Positions 44,624 to 56,679 are shown, numbered from the stretch's first letter. The stretch: 64,000 nucleotides of DNA from Magnolia sinica (GCF_029962835.1 NC_080582.1:74086177-74150176), one strand, 5' to 3'. The notes: generated by a model from the sequence alone, not told the origin. Made by a program: numbers and translations.

Positions 44624-45324
44624 CTGCTTTAGTTGTTTTATTGGAATAGCAAGAAATAATTGAAACTGTAGATCTCACCTCCCTGCCCTTGTTCCTATGG
44701 ATGCAGGGAGTTTTGAGGTCTGGCAATGTCAAACAGAGTTCCTTTGCTGTAGCTAGGCTCCTTCCAATGTTAGCGGGCAGCGAGGCTGGTTCGAGCATGG
44801 TGATCTGTGACCATCCTGGGGAAGATGTTTTTCATTGTATCTGTAGAAGTGATCTGTTAGGCAGTTCCACAGCCAGCCATGAGTTGGAGATGTGGAAGCA
44901 GAAGCAGCTCTTGTTGCTGTGGCAGTCGCTGTGGTAGATCTCGTCGGGCTCCGTAGTTTACTCTGCTTGGATAAATAGGAATCTAGGAAAGGTCGCTAGA
45001 GCAATTGGAGCAAGCATGGATGTTGAGGAAGAATATTTTCAGGAGACTCCATAAAATAGAAGGAAGCAAGAAAAGCTGCACAACAACTTGTGTCAAGTTG
45101 ACCGGGAAGAAGCAGAAGGGATTTCAAGAACTCTAGAATCTGAAGTCAAGCATAAACTATGACAACAAACTGGGTAGGTCTGACAACATTGGGGAAGGGG
45201 ACCAGCTAACCATTTATATCAAATGGTGATTGTTTCCTAAAAAGCTGGCTGTGAAAGAATTGGTGCGGTCCAATAAGGCTGTTCTGATTCAAATTGCAAA
45301 AAAGAAGAGAAAAAGAGAGGCTGT
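44624..45324. other. Unassigned non-coding stretch
   Basis: No intact gene is visible. Fragments such as RLHKIEGSKK and DREEAEGIS in the plus-strand frames near 45035-45130 hint at LINE-derived sequence leading into the next feature, but I cannot confirm this. Confidence 0.35.
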
Positions 45325-45645
45325 TCTGATGTTGCTATGCGTGGCATGGTTCATGATAGTAGTGGCTCGGTGTTGCTTGATTTCTTGTGTCTTCTTGGTG
45401 TCATCGATTCCAATTTCACAAGGGCTGTTGCCTTGCAGCAGGTCATCAAGCCAATTATGGAATTTAATTTTCTCCGGGTAATTATTAAAGGGGAAACTAG
45501 GAAGGTTATTGCTTGGGCCATCTTGTTCATGGAGGGGGCTGATGCAGTTGGCAAGGCTTTGGAAATGTGCGGCAAGCATACCATATCATTCTCCCATGTT
45601 TTGACTGTTCTTGGATCCCAATTATTGGATCCATTAAGAAATTAG
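45325..45645 (+). pseudogene. LINE RNase H-like fragment 1
   Basis: The frame MRGMVHDSSGSVLLDFLC, then LGVIDSNFTRAVALQQV, NFLRVIIKGETRKVIAWAI and ALEMCGKHTISFSHVL, follows the RNase H-like domain found at the end of plant LINE pol proteins (G-G-x-x-R-D-x-x-G). It is a close relative of 47205-47500. The N-terminal D-G-S-x-x-G part is missing. Confidence 0.65.
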
Positions 45646-46169
45646 GTCAGCTTCGGCTGTCACCTTTTGGAACTGGTTAAAAATCGGGTCTGGTTCATGT
45701 GATGGATGTGGTTAAAGTCTAGTTGGGTCTGCATCTGGTCTAGTTAGTTTTAGTAGTAAAATTATTTGTTTAATATGTATTGGTTATTCTAGCAAAAGAA
45801 ATGAGTTTTCCTAAGCCACACATAAGTAAGAGAACCTGTTTACACACCATGAGCGTCTCAAAGCGGCATATGTGTGAGATTTAATCCATCCAGCGGCTAG
45901 GCCCGACAATTTAAATGCTCTTGTTTGTCCCGAACCCAACTTGAAACCTAGATCCAAAGTTCCAACTGATAACCGACAGGTGGTCTGAGTCTCCAGGATC
46001 ATGACCCAAACTTGAAAGGACCAACCCAGCAAGACCTGTAGTGTAACTATGATAGGACCTGGCTCGAACCCAACACATTGACAACCCTATAACCAGACAA
46101 CCAAGCTTGCCTTGCCTTGCAAATGGTGGCAGCGACTGGAGTCAGGAAAGGAGTCCCTGCTTAGGAGTA
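45646..46169. other. Unassigned non-coding stretch
   Basis: I recognise nothing here. Open stretches are short and without domain signal. Confidence 0.4.
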
Positions 46170-47725
46170 TTCTAGTATAGAAGTATGGTGTTGATGGAAA
46201 TGAGTGGGACGTACAAGTAGCATCCTGAAGGGATCCCTTAGACGCAGCAATGTGGCCTTTGTAATTTCACTTTAGAGTTAGGGATGGTGCTAAAATATGC
46301 TTATGGGAAGACGTGGTTTGGTGAAGCCCCACTATGTGAGCAGTTTGAGGGTATCTATGCAGTGACTGTTCATCAAGGAGTGTGGGTCAACCAGGCTTTC
46401 AGCAGATTCAGGGAAAGGTGGCATGGGGCCCTTGCTTCCATTGTAATTTGAAAGATGAAGAAGTTCAAAGAATGTTCAAGAAGTTGGGTTTGTTGGATGG
46501 CATTTTCATACTGACGAATGAATTGTAAGTGAGAATTGGGAACCTGAGCCGAATAGTATGTTTTTCATTAGGACTCTTTCAGCCTCACTGATGGATGGGG
46601 AGTGGGGGAGCGAAGTTCCTTTCCCTTTTCGAAGATTTGGTCCGCAATAGTTTGGATGGAAGTATCTTGTTTCATATGGATAACAAGCCTGTATAAAATC
46701 CTCACCATTGATCGTCTCAAGCAGAGGAGGAAGGTAATGCCTAACCAGTGCTTGACATGCTACTTGAGTTAATTTACTGTTACACTGTCACTAAGGTTTG
46801 GTCTTCAGTTCTAGCCAAACTATGAACACAGATTCCTTTTAGAATTTGATTGGGAGCTGGGCATTGTGGCATGGCCCAAGTTGTCCATATGTTATGGAAA
46901 AAAGGTAGTCTTTGCAACTATGTGGTTGATTTGGTTAGAGAGGAACCGCAGGATCTTTTCAGGCAAGGTGATCCTTGTTCATGTTTTATCTCAGAAAATT
47001 TTCAATATGATTAAGATATAGGCAACGGCTAATACCAGATTCAGAGGTATTCCTCGTGCCTTGATATTCAAGCTAGGATGACGTGCTAAGAATCTTGGAA
47101 CTGGGGTGGTCTCAGCAGAAAGAAAGAGTTGGGAGGTTTTCCCTCTGCAGAGGGATTTTAAAGCCAATTTTGATGGTTTCCCATTTGGGAATCCAAGGCC
47201 AGAGGCCATGGGTGGCATGGTTCATGACAATAGTGGCTTGGTGTTACTTGATTTCTCAGGTACTCTTGGTGTCGTGGATTCCAATTTCACCAGGGATGCT
47301 GTCTTGTAGCAGGTCATCTAGTAAATTATGGAATTTAATTTCTTCTGGGTAATTATTGAAGGAGAAATTAGCAATGTTATTACTTGGGTATCTTATCTGT
47401 GGAGGGGGTTGATGTAGTTAGCAAGGCTTTGGAAATGTGCAACAGGCATACTATATCATTCTTCCATGTCTTGAGAGATGCTAATAGTGACACAGACTCT
47501 TTGGCTAAAGAGGGCACGTCGAGGACCGTTCTAGTTCTTGATAGAAGATAGGTGGTGTGACTAGTTGCTGATTGGCTTTCTTGTTTTTCTTTTGTATCTT
47601 GTGTGGTAGTGTAGCTGCCCACTTGTGTAGATACTGCATCGGGTCCATTTGTGGAGGCCTTAGTTGGCCACGTCTGTCTTTGCTTTCTCCTTTCTCAATA
47701 AAATATTAATTATCGATAAAAAGAA
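46170..47725 (+). pseudogene. LINE 3' end: zf-RVT and RNase H-like domains
   Basis: FRVRDGAKICLWEDVWFGEA (about 46260-46325) matches the 'VGNG...FWEDVW' signature of the zf-RVT region downstream of LINE RT. MWLIWLERNRRIFSGKV follows near 46920. The RNase H-like domain is FKANFDGFPFGNPRPEAMGG, MVHDNSGLVLLDFSG, then WVIIEGEISNVITWV (47155-47380). The 3' UTR ends with CAATAAAATATTAATTATCG and an A-rich tail (about 47696-47735), as in plant L1 elements. Multiple stops are present. The RT itself is absent (5' truncated) or beyond recognition. Confidence 0.72.
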
Positions 47726-47775
47726 AAATTGAAACAGTTCTTGTTAACATATATAAAATTGCTAAAATGAATAAA

Positions 47776-48003
47776 GGCACAGCCTATGGTGTGCTGGTTT
47801 TAGAAGTTTACTTCCTTACGCAAGGTTGTGAGTTTGAGACAAACTACATCTTTCTCTTCTTGGTAGGTTCCGGAGCCGGCGCCATGCCAAAACCATCAAC
47901 TGCAGGCTGTAGGACTTGAGGCCCAATTTTCCCTCCAGAAAGGGGGCACAGTAACCAACTCGACTATCAAGCTATCCCCCCCCCCCCAAAAAAAAAAAAA
48001 AAA
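47776..48003 (+). mobile_element. Possible tRNA-derived SINE with C/A tail
   Basis: The head GGCACAGCCTATGGTGTGC and, 45 bp on, AAGGTTGTGAGTTTGAGAC resemble degenerate A and B boxes of a tRNA-type pol III promoter. The unit ends in C12A16 (47976-48003). No target duplication was found, so the assignment is weak. Confidence 0.35.
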
Positions 48004-49621
48004 CTTCTATTAGAAAGCGGTTGACTAGTACAAATCACCATGGGTCACATTAAGTCAACCAAGCCAGTGAATCGACTCGATGAGTCTTGTTGATTATAGA
48101 ACAAATCCTGTTGAATCAAACAGCGAGTTTCCTATGATCCACACCATTGATATGATGGGACCCGCTAAAGGTGAAGAATGCCCCAAAACGAAATTACAAG
48201 AACCTGGCATCTAATCAGTGGCTCTTTGACTACAGCCATTCGTATTGCTCAAGACCACACACAGGATTGTGTGCAATGATGGCGAAGATCAACAATGATC
48301 CAGTGAGCTACTTAGTGACAAACATGTTGAGCAAGGCGGTATGGTCACCCTGGGAGTGACTCAACAACGGGAAAAGCAAAGACTGAAAATCCGGGAGGCA
48401 TAGAGCTCTCTCTTCTCTTTCACAAAGAGGAGAAAAACACAATTTTATAAAATCAATCAAAAATCAAGTTACAATGTAATGAGTATGTATGCTAACTCAT
48501 TATCCTGATTAGTCTATTCATTTCACATCCTAACTTCTAATCCTAACTATCCATTCCGACAAAAAATATTGCAAACGATAAATATACCCCCTAATCCTGT
48601 CAAAACCATATACATTCCTAGAAAATCCAGCCATAACTTGCACATACAGTGTTAGAATTGCATGATCTTGGGCTTGTTGGAAAGCTAACTTAATAAGCTT
48701 TAGATGGGATCAATATCATGTCGTTTCGACATCGTTGGGTGCCCAAAAAATGGGTCACAAGAAAAGTGATGGAAATAGTAGTTAAAATGTTAACTCTATC
48801 TAAATAACTAGAAGGGAGAAAAAAGTATCTTTCTAAAAAGAAGCTAGCATGAGGAGGGAGTCACTCAACGAGAGGACCGTTCATGTGGGACCCACATCAG
48901 TGGCCCATTCTTCACATGATCATGATCACGGTCCTCCAATGTCAAAATTGACAATCACACGTGAATCCTTGAAATATGGGCCATTGAATGGTTTGATTGC
49001 AGGTTGTATGAAAATTGACTATGGAGATTGGATTGGTCTAGATGCTGCCTGCATCACTCTTTCCATTGAATGTGGACTGTCCCCATACCTTTTTCTTAAT
49101 GTGTACTTTTAGCCTGCTAATTTATGTGATGTCTAATCTAGGATATTAATGAGGAATCCTCCATTCAGTGGTGCCCATCAGATCACCAGCCTGAAACAAT
49201 GAGATAGGTGACCCACTTGTACATGCCCAATGCCGTACCCATGCACATACTTGAGCAAAGATCATATAGTTCCATGTTATAGAAAGTCATATAGTGAAGA
49301 ACTAAAGAGTAGAAGAAAAAAGAAAGAAAAAAAGGAAGACGCTTACCTCATCGAATAAAGGTTCAACCTCTTCATAGCTTGTTAGTTACATCACACTTCA
49401 CTCTTCAAATCCCCATGATATCAGCTTATTCTAGACTTTCCAGTTATTACAGGGGCATCTTTTCTTTTGTCCTTCTGGTCGACAAGGTACTTCATCCTCT
49501 TTCTTTTGCTTCTTCACTAGGAGTTAAATTTTTTTTTTTTTTTTTCCTTCCCCACGCCCATTTGTCCTGAGATAGGGAATGGCTCGTGTTGTTAAATTGA
49601 AACTCATGTCAGAATGTCAGA
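48004..49621. other. 3' flank or 3' UTR region of the formin gene
   Basis: No further coding exon is recognised. The segment next to the stop codon (about 49200-49621) should contain the 3' UTR on the minus strand, but no clear poly(A) signal was found. A T-tract is at 49529-49545. The rest is non-coding with a few hundred bases of MITE-like palindromes at most. Confidence 0.4.
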
Positions 49622-49809
49622 CTACTTGATGTTTCCAGTCCGTAGCGATGACCGTAAGATATTTTCGGATCCCTTTTTTGGAGTACTGATCTTCATCTTC
49701 TCATTTTCCGCTTCTTTCTGAGCTTTCTTCTTCTCAAGCTCAAGCTGCTTGCGGTTCTCTTCATGGGCACGCACAAACATCTTCACAAAGTTGAGAAGTG
49801 TAGAAACAA
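49622..49809 (-). CDS. Formin-like protein, terminal coding exon
   Basis: After acceptor ...GATGCAG the exon encodes (V)VSTLLNFVKMFVRAHEENRK, QLELEKKKAQKEAENEKMK and a basic end stopping ...RTGNIK (TAG at 49622-49624). This is the end of a formin FH2 domain with its charged helical tail. The exon opens with two bases that complete the Val codon split after the upstream exon (phase 1), so frames join exactly. Formins nucleate and elongate actin filaments; the FH2 dimer rides the barbed end. The tail resembles plant class II formins more than class I, but I cannot name the paralogue. The frame is intact, so the gene looks functional in this part. Confidence 0.87.
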
Positions 49810-50961
49810 CTGCATCAGACATTCGAAAGAACAGTTGACATTTAAGAAAAAAGCCGAAATGTATACTTTGAAAGAAATAAGCTGGATTGACATCTTGAAG
49901 CAAATAATTTGGCTAGAGAAAACCTAACCAAGTTCAGATTCATGAATCACAATACAAGCATATGCACACTTGACACAAATGGCTTGGATCCCTGCAACTG
50001 CTTATTTAAAAATGGTGTCTGCAAAAATAACACTTCAACGCTCTCTCCAATTAAGATTTATGACTTGGTAGTCAGTCTTTGACCAGTAACCCAACACCCT
50101 TGGCAAGACCAAAATCTTTAACAACAGAATCATTAAAGAAAGAGAAATCCTAGAATGTGTGTTTTCTTTTGCTTAACTTATCCGTGACAATCACTTGTAC
50201 ATATCGTAGAAGTGTACAAGATTCATACTTATAATCAGGTAGGCCCTAGCCATATCCCAAAATTCACACTTATTGGGAAATCCTAACCCTTGGATTGGAG
50301 GATTTTTCTGGGAAAAAACAATGGACGGTAAAAGGAACTTGACTTCTTTTATAACCAACAGTTTTATTTCCCCCAAATCCCTCCTATATAATGGTCATGC
50401 TTGCTAGATCAGCTTGATTATTGGAGTATGTTCCACCCAAGTATCGCCAATCTGATGATTGGTTTGGATCTTGTATAATTTTGTTGTGTGTTCAAAGGTA
50501 GTACTCATAAGTAAAGCAAGAAAGTGACAAACACCATATTCTAGCCCTTAAACAAAACCTATGCAAATTGAGCCATGCGGATGCAGATGTTTGGAAGAAT
50601 GACATTAGTTCTAAGAGTAGAACATAACCTTAAACAAAAAATACAATGCTATTCAAAATTGGAGCAACCATTTTTATTTTTTATTTTTTTTGAGAAAAAA
50701 ATGCATTAGCTACATACACCAATAATAATACCCAGATATTTTAGTTACAACATGATACCAATACTGATTGTTTCTGGGATTTTAGTTGGATCCTATGGGT
50801 AAAGTTTGTAGGCCCTTAATAACTGGAGTAATAATTCTAATTTGTTGTAAACTGCCTTGACAAGATCACTTGCGCTGGGTGTTATTACTTAAAAGGCCAT
50901 AGCTATCACAAATACGAAGTGAAAAAACAATAATTTAGGTTCTAGAATAAGGTTGAGAATA

Positions 50962-52662
50962 GCGCACAGATTGGGTACTACCCCCACCAGGACCTAGGTA
51001 GAGACAAATGGTGATGTTAGAGGTTCTGTGAGGCCCACCATCACGTATATGTTTTATCCATGCCGTCCATCAATTTTGAAAGACCATTTTAGGGCATGAG
51101 CCCCAAAGAAAGGCAGATTGAAGACTCAAGTGGACCACACCATAGGAAGCAGTGGATATTGAAATCCTACCGTTGAAAACTTCTTGGGAGCTACAAAGGT
51201 TTTGGATGGAAAATAGCTGGATGGAAAATAAACATCACGGTGGGCCCTAGGAAGTTTTCAATGGTAGGAGTTCAATCCTCACTTCCTGTGGTGTGGACCA
51301 CTTGAGCCTTCAATTTGCCTCCTTTTTAGGCTCATACGCTAAAATGGTCTGTCAAAATGATGAGAACATCGTGCACACGCACCCCTACGCACATATGTAC
51401 GCAAGAGGATCCTACCATTGATCTGGCTCGATGACGACGTCTAGGGAGGGCCTCCTAGCTAGAAGACAAGTTTTGGTTAAAAAAAAGTGAGCCCAATAGT
51501 CAAGAAAAGCCCATCATGGGATCTCATGATTGTGGCCCACTCGTCGGATTGATTTCATATTTTAGGTTTTGCTTATTGTTATTATTTAGAATATTGTGAA
51601 TGCTTTAGATTTCTTTGTTTGGTTTTTATTTTAGTTTACTTCATCGTCAACTAATAGGTTGCGCACATGGTGCGAGTTTTTGGGGCATAGGGTTTTTCCT
51701 ATAAATAGGCACCCCTTGTAGTTCTTTTCATTCATTCAAGTTTAATAAAAATTCCTGCTTATTTTTTTGCTCTTTTCGTGAGTTGTGGAAGAATTCAAAA
51801 GTGGGTGCGAAGCCCTTCCTTTTCAAAAGGCTAAATACATGGTGTGAAGCCATATCTATCCCCACCCGTTCCTACCCTATCCCATCTATATATCTCATAT
51901 TCTATCATCATTATTGCTTTGAATTTCTCAGCTTTTGCAGCTATTCATCCCCCTATAGCTAGTTTCCAGAATCTGGACCTATAGGAGGGTTGAAACTTCG
52001 GCGGAGCACCACGCACAAACCATACATCGGATTGAGTTGAGATTTGGGGGTTTTGGAGTCCATCCCTGGTCGACCAGGGCCAAGTTGGCCTTTTTCTGAA
52101 TAGTGGGCCCCACACACGTGCAGCCGAGATCATACGCGCATGCGTCTGGGCCATTGTTGTTGTCCACGCGTGCGGTACTTCTCTGGTTTGTCTCTCTCCT
52201 CTCTTTCACCCAAAATCCCTAAACCTAACCCTAAATTACTAAAATCCAATTTTATGCCCCTTTTCTTACTTTAGCGTTCCCCGAATTGGAATTTTTGAAT
52301 CCTTTGGATTAGGGACTGATTACTATGCATGTGTGGATGATTATTTCTTATCTTTGAATATCGTTTGGTTCATAATTTTTATTGATCTAGCCCTATCAGG
52401 TGTAGGCTTGGACCCGCATAGATTCCCCTTAATTGAATGTTTGGACTTTCATGTGGGATATGGAATTTGTGTAATTGTTTCTGAACTAACGTGATCTTAA
52501 GCCTGAAATCTCGCATATCATATTTAATATTCATGTCCTGCATCACAAAATAGTGGAAGGCATGGATAAAACTTATACATCACAGTGGGCTCCACAAGAG
52601 TCCCTGACATGACCGGCAGTCTCTAGCTAGGTCTTGGTGGGGGTAGTACTCAATCCGTGCCC
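50962..52662. mobile_element. Mutator-like fold-back MITE, split by a solo LTR
   Basis: The 9-bp TSD TTGAGAATA is perfect (50953-50961, 52663-52671). The ends GCGCACAGATTGGGTAC and, as reverse complement, GGGCACGGATTGAGTAC begin long inverted repeats that continue through CTACCCCCACCA and GTTTTATCCATGCC. Without the solo LTR and its TSD the MITE is about 508 bp. It shares the GTGGACCACACC core of the fold-back MITEs at 33801-35092, which links that family to Mutator. Confidence 0.87.
51358..52545 (+). mobile_element. CRM-family solo LTR inside the MITE
   Basis: This 1188-bp sequence starts TGATGAGAACATCGTGCAC and ends ATGTCCTGCATCA. It has perfect 5-bp TSDs CAAAA (51353-51357, 52546-52550). 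It matches the 1.21-kb LTRs of the two CRM copies end to end. No internal region is present, so the element was lost by LTR-LTR recombination. Confidence 0.92.
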
Positions 52663-53866
52663 TTGAGAATATCAATATCGCAATATACATCACAGAATCA
52701 ACCTGCCGGCCCTGCCCCTAGAAGGTTATATATCGGTGTGTAGTGTGCCATCTAGCTGATACATCAGAGAAAGCATCAATTTATTTACTTTCTTTCTCTT
52801 TCCTTCCCTAAAAAAATCAAACATATTGTGGCCAGTATTTTGGGGTTAATTAGTAACATCAAACTTTCAAGAAAATCATGCAAATTAATGTCACAGTAAG
52901 CAAACAAATTTTAGCTCAATTTTTTATTTATTTTTGAATGTGAATTATTTGAATGATTGTTAAACAAACCATAGTTCGAAACTTTGGGGGGTCAACTCAA
53001 AACTTGGCGACTCAACTTGTCTTGAAACTCACCCGAGTCAACTCGATTTGCTGAGATTTTACATCCAACAGTAGGAAACTCCCTCACGAGAATGACTTGG
53101 TCCCGAAAATACAAGATTTGTTGAGTCAACTCAGTAATTCGATTGACTCGACGAGACTTGCTGCAACTCAAACCCAAGTCACTCACTAGTCAACTTTTTT
53201 ATTTTCAATAAAAGCTAAAAGACACCTGCGTGGTTCGAAATCATGACCTTAGTTAAAAAGGTAAAGGTCATTTACCAGCAACACAATGAGTTTTGCATCT
53301 AACCAAAACTATTTTAAATATTTATTATTACTATAAATATTTATAAACTTAATTATTAAATATCGAGATGAGACAAGTAAAGACTCTTGTATTCAAGTCT
53401 ACCTGATATCAAGTTAAGGTGAGTTTCCGGGTTTTGAGCTTTGAAACAAACCAGGAACCAACATCATTGAGTATCACCAAATATTCACCAAGGCTGCATC
53501 AGAGACTAAGTAAACCACAATACTGGTGTTTGTCAATTTTAAAATTTCCATCCATCTACCGATGGCTGAATTAGAAATAACAATGGGATCAAATTTTCAC
53601 CAGAGAGATTTTCGAGAGAATATATCACATCAGATCAAAGTATTGCATTTTGGGCAACAAGAAAGACTATGACAATAAATTTTTTTTCAAAAATATCAGC
53701 AGATAAATTCGTGATTCCAAGCTAGGAAATGATTTAGTGGCACTATTAACACAAGTAAAACTGTATGTGATGGCACAAGGAACCGGTAAAAAGTTTTTTC
53801 TCCTTTTGGTTTCAGATTTACAAAAGCAGAATAGGGGAATAAAAAGACTACTGGAATGAGAAAGAC

Positions 53867-53933
53867 CTTGCTCAAATGGGCAGCGAGCAGGATCTTCTCC
53901 AAAATAAATGGCCAGTGCATCCGCATTTCGACC
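53867..53933 (-). CDS. Formin-like protein, internal exon (67 bp)
   Basis: Between acceptor TTGACAG and donor GTCTTT the exon encodes GRNADALAIYFGEDPARCPF followed by E-Q, a highly conserved stretch near the end of FH2 domains in plant formins (Y-F-G-E-D-P-A/x-R-C-P-F-E-Q). It starts in phase 0, directly continuing ...SLYSGV of the upstream exon across a 111-bp intron (53934-54044). It ends with one base of the next codon. Confidence 0.87.
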
Positions 53934-54044
53934 CTGTCAAACATCCAGCCCAGAAATCATGTTAGGTACCAAATATTTTTGTCAACAGCATAAACATTTC
54001 GTAAATTTTAACTAGTATCATCTAAGTGAAGAACTGATACATAC

Positions 54045-54113
54045 CACCCCAGAATAGAGTGAAGTTAATGACCTCACTTCAGCTTCAGCAACAACAAGAA
54101 ATTCCTTTAAAGT
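54045..54113 (-). CDS. Formin-like protein, internal exon (69 bp)
   Basis: After acceptor TGTTCAG the exon encodes TLKEFLVVAEAEVRSLTSLY and S-G-V, and it ends at donor GTATGT. This is the helical part of the FH2 domain just before the G-R-N-A-D-A motif. Both ends are phase 0. Upstream exons, which would carry the rest of FH2 and the Pro-rich FH1, are not seen between here and 64000. That intron must be longer than 9.8 kb and filled with copia debris, or the exons lie beyond the window. Confidence 0.85.
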
Positions 54114-54936
54114 CTGAACAGTCGAAACACTTCAATTAGATGTGCCAATACAAATAGGAATATTATTCGAAAGGAGATTTGAAAGGACAAGTTCAGACAG
54201 GGAACCACTATTTACATCTTACACCCACCCTTATTGATAATACATCCATACTCCTACTTTTTGTAACCACTATGACAAATATTGCCGAGGCTATGAAAAT
54301 CTTGTGATATTTTCATGGAAAATCAACTAAACGAATATCACGCGATTTTCAAAACATAAGCTGTTTTAATATTTCACAAATTTATCCCGATATTAAAATG
54401 GCATTTATTCAAAAATTAAACAAATCTACTGAATAATTATTTATTTAAATTTTAACAATATTTATTAATTTACAATGAAAATTTTAATTTTTATTATCAG
54501 CACGATCTTCCTGATAATATCCCGAGAATACCCTCGAAATTTGAAAATCTCCCGAGAAATTCACAAAATGAGAAATTCCTGCGAACGATGTTTGCCATTG
54601 TATTGGTAATTCAATAGTATATTGTTGTATAGTCGTTTTACCAAAAGTTGAAAAGGTGTGTATCTATCAAACAGAGCAGTCCTTGGATGATAGATTTGCA
54701 AAATCTATACGTGTAGATGACTGTGCTGAAATAAAGAAGAGAGACCGGCGAAACCAGCTCTAAGCAATTAAAATAGATTGAGCAAGTACTCTCCCCATTA
54801 CGGGTTGTTTTACCCTAGCACAACTTTGCCACCATCTCTCTCCCTACCATATCTCTTTCTTGAGAAGAGTTGTGTATGACCCTTCACAGCTATGGCAGTA
54901 ATGAAGAGGGCAGAAAAAAGAGAAAAGGACAAAGTG
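54114..54936. other. Intronic or non-coding AT-rich DNA
   Basis: AT-rich sequence with repeated GATATT/ATCTCCCGAGA-type words occurs around 54290-54600. No exon or transposon ends could be fixed. Confidence 0.4.
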
Positions 54937-55471
54937 GGGAAGCAGATTGCGTGGTGTCCTCGATGGTGTTGACGTCACCAAGTTCTGTGGGCCCCACCAT
55001 GATGTATGTGTTATATCCAAACCGCCCATCCACTTTGGGAGATCATTTTAGGGTATTAGCCCAAAACTGAGGCAGATCCAAAGCTCAACTGGACCACACC
55101 ACAGAAAGCAGCGGGGATTGATCACCTACCATTGAAAACTTTTAGGGGCCACAAGTTTTGGATCAAGATGATATTTGTTTTTCCCCTTCATCCAGGTCTG
55201 TGTGACCTTATGAACAGGTTGGATTGCAAATAACCATCATGGTGGGCCCTAGGAAGGTTTCGATGGTGAGGGTCATTGTCCTCACTGTTCCCCATGTTGT
55301 GGTATACTTGAGCTTTGGATCTGCGTATTTTTTGGGCTCGGAACCTAAAATGATCTCACCAAATGGATAGAAGGTGTGAATATATAGTGCGTACATTATG
55401 ATGGGCCCCAAACAACTTAGTGACATCAACACACAATAGAAGTGGTGTGGCACACCACGCAATCCGCTCCC
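54937..55471. mobile_element. Fold-back MITE E
   Basis: The left end GGGAAGCAGATTGCGTGGTG and the reverse complement of the right end, GGGAGCGGATTGCGTGGTG, are inverted repeats. They lead through TGTTGACGTCACCAAGTT and TGTTGATGTCACTAAGTT into the GGGCCCCACCATGATGTATG family core. It is about 535 bp. No TSD was recognised. Confidence 0.72.
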
Positions 55472-55504
55472 AAGAAGAAGATCCAGAAGGTGGAAGTAGA
55501 TTAA

Positions 55505-55700
55505 GTGTTACCTAGGTAACACCACCTTAATGAGTGTTATCCCTACCGTGGGGCCCACCTTGATGATTTGTTGTATATCCACAGCGTCCATCCATTTTTA
55601 CAGCCTATTTTATGATGTGGTCCTAGAAATTAAGCAGACCCAAAACTTAAGTGGACCACACCACAGGAAACAGTGGTGATTGAAGGCCTAACATTTCCAG
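55505..55700. mobile_element. Truncated fold-back MITE F
   Basis: The arm AAGTGTTACCTAGGTAACAC, then GTGGGGCCCACCTTGATGAT and GTGGACCACACCACAGGAAA, ends abruptly near CATTTCCAGGC. Only one half is present. It is closest to MITE A at 33801. Confidence 0.55.
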
Positions 55701-56679
55701 GCTTTGAGAGCATATAATCTAGAAAAACACGTCTAGACAAATAAAAATACACTAGTGTCATGTAAATATTGTACAATTTACACTAAATACAATAAGAAAA
55801 AGATAAACAATTGGGTTTTTCTAATGGCTGGATCTGTGTACGCAAGCACATGTTTGACACCTACACTTGGCCGATGCAATCTAAAAGTGTAGTGCCCCAG
55901 ACTCACTCAACCCCAAGATCTCATGATACATGGCCGAAAATATATAAATTTATCTTCATTTTATTTTCTAACTAGTCTTTTGTATTTTAAATTGTTTTTC
56001 AATATAATTTCAGTGTAGCTGAACCATACTTACAGAGATTCCATAACCATGTTTAACATGGGGAAACTAGGGATCTAGAGTATTAGGGTGACAAAGATTG
56101 TGGTTATCTAAGACCGTTGTAAATCTAGGGATAGATTCCTAGGATATGTTGCCAACATTTAAAAAATGGTGGTAACTCATCCAACGAACACGTCACAGTT
56201 GTATAGCAACCCAACCATCCAAATCACTGACGTGATTGTGTAAGGAGCATATCCCAAAAATCACATTGGTGATAGATGATTGAAACCATCTGATTTTTCC
56301 TATTGAATTTGGACCACCCACTATCTTAGTTCCAACCATCTTTGATATCTACAAATTGGATGGTTAGGATTTTTCAATTAGTGTGATATTCAAGCTATGC
56401 TCCATCCACAATTGTGTTCCACGATTTGGATGATTTGGATAGCCATGCATGTGTGGTGCAGCCTGCATGTGAGGATGAGTGAACACCATTTGATAATGGT
56501 GAACTACCACAGCAGTCTTGTCCTTAATTTCATTGATTTATATTCAGAAAAGAAATCTTCTATTCCACCTTTCCAAAAAAAAAAAAAAAAAAGAATTCTT
56601 CCACTCACCTTCTTTTATCTTAGAGCGCCAATGGTTTCTTAAAAAATAGAACTAGCTTTGGAACCATGATAAAATGATT
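55701..56679. other. Non-coding DNA
   Basis: No gene is visible. There is an A-tract at 56575-56592 that could be a retroposon tail. Open stretches lack domain signal. Confidence 0.45.

Larger units (their letters stand above)
49810..53866 (-). other. 4.06-kb formin intron carrying nested transposons
   Basis: The donor is AAG|GTCTTT (53867/53866) and the acceptor ...TGATGCAG (49810). It contains a Mutator-like MITE (50962-52662), which contains a CRM-family solo LTR (51358-52545). GAGTCAACTCG-type repeats lie around 52990-53200. No other exon is seen, and none is required by the reading frame. Confidence 0.75.

Noticed and set aside
54240..54600. Possible second copy of the GATATC-rich hAT-like family
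   Set aside because: Similar words occur, but no CAGTGTTCGAA ends or TSD could be located.
54870..55070. Plus-strand open frame overlapping MITE E
   Set aside because: It lies within fold-back repeat sequence and has no conserved protein.
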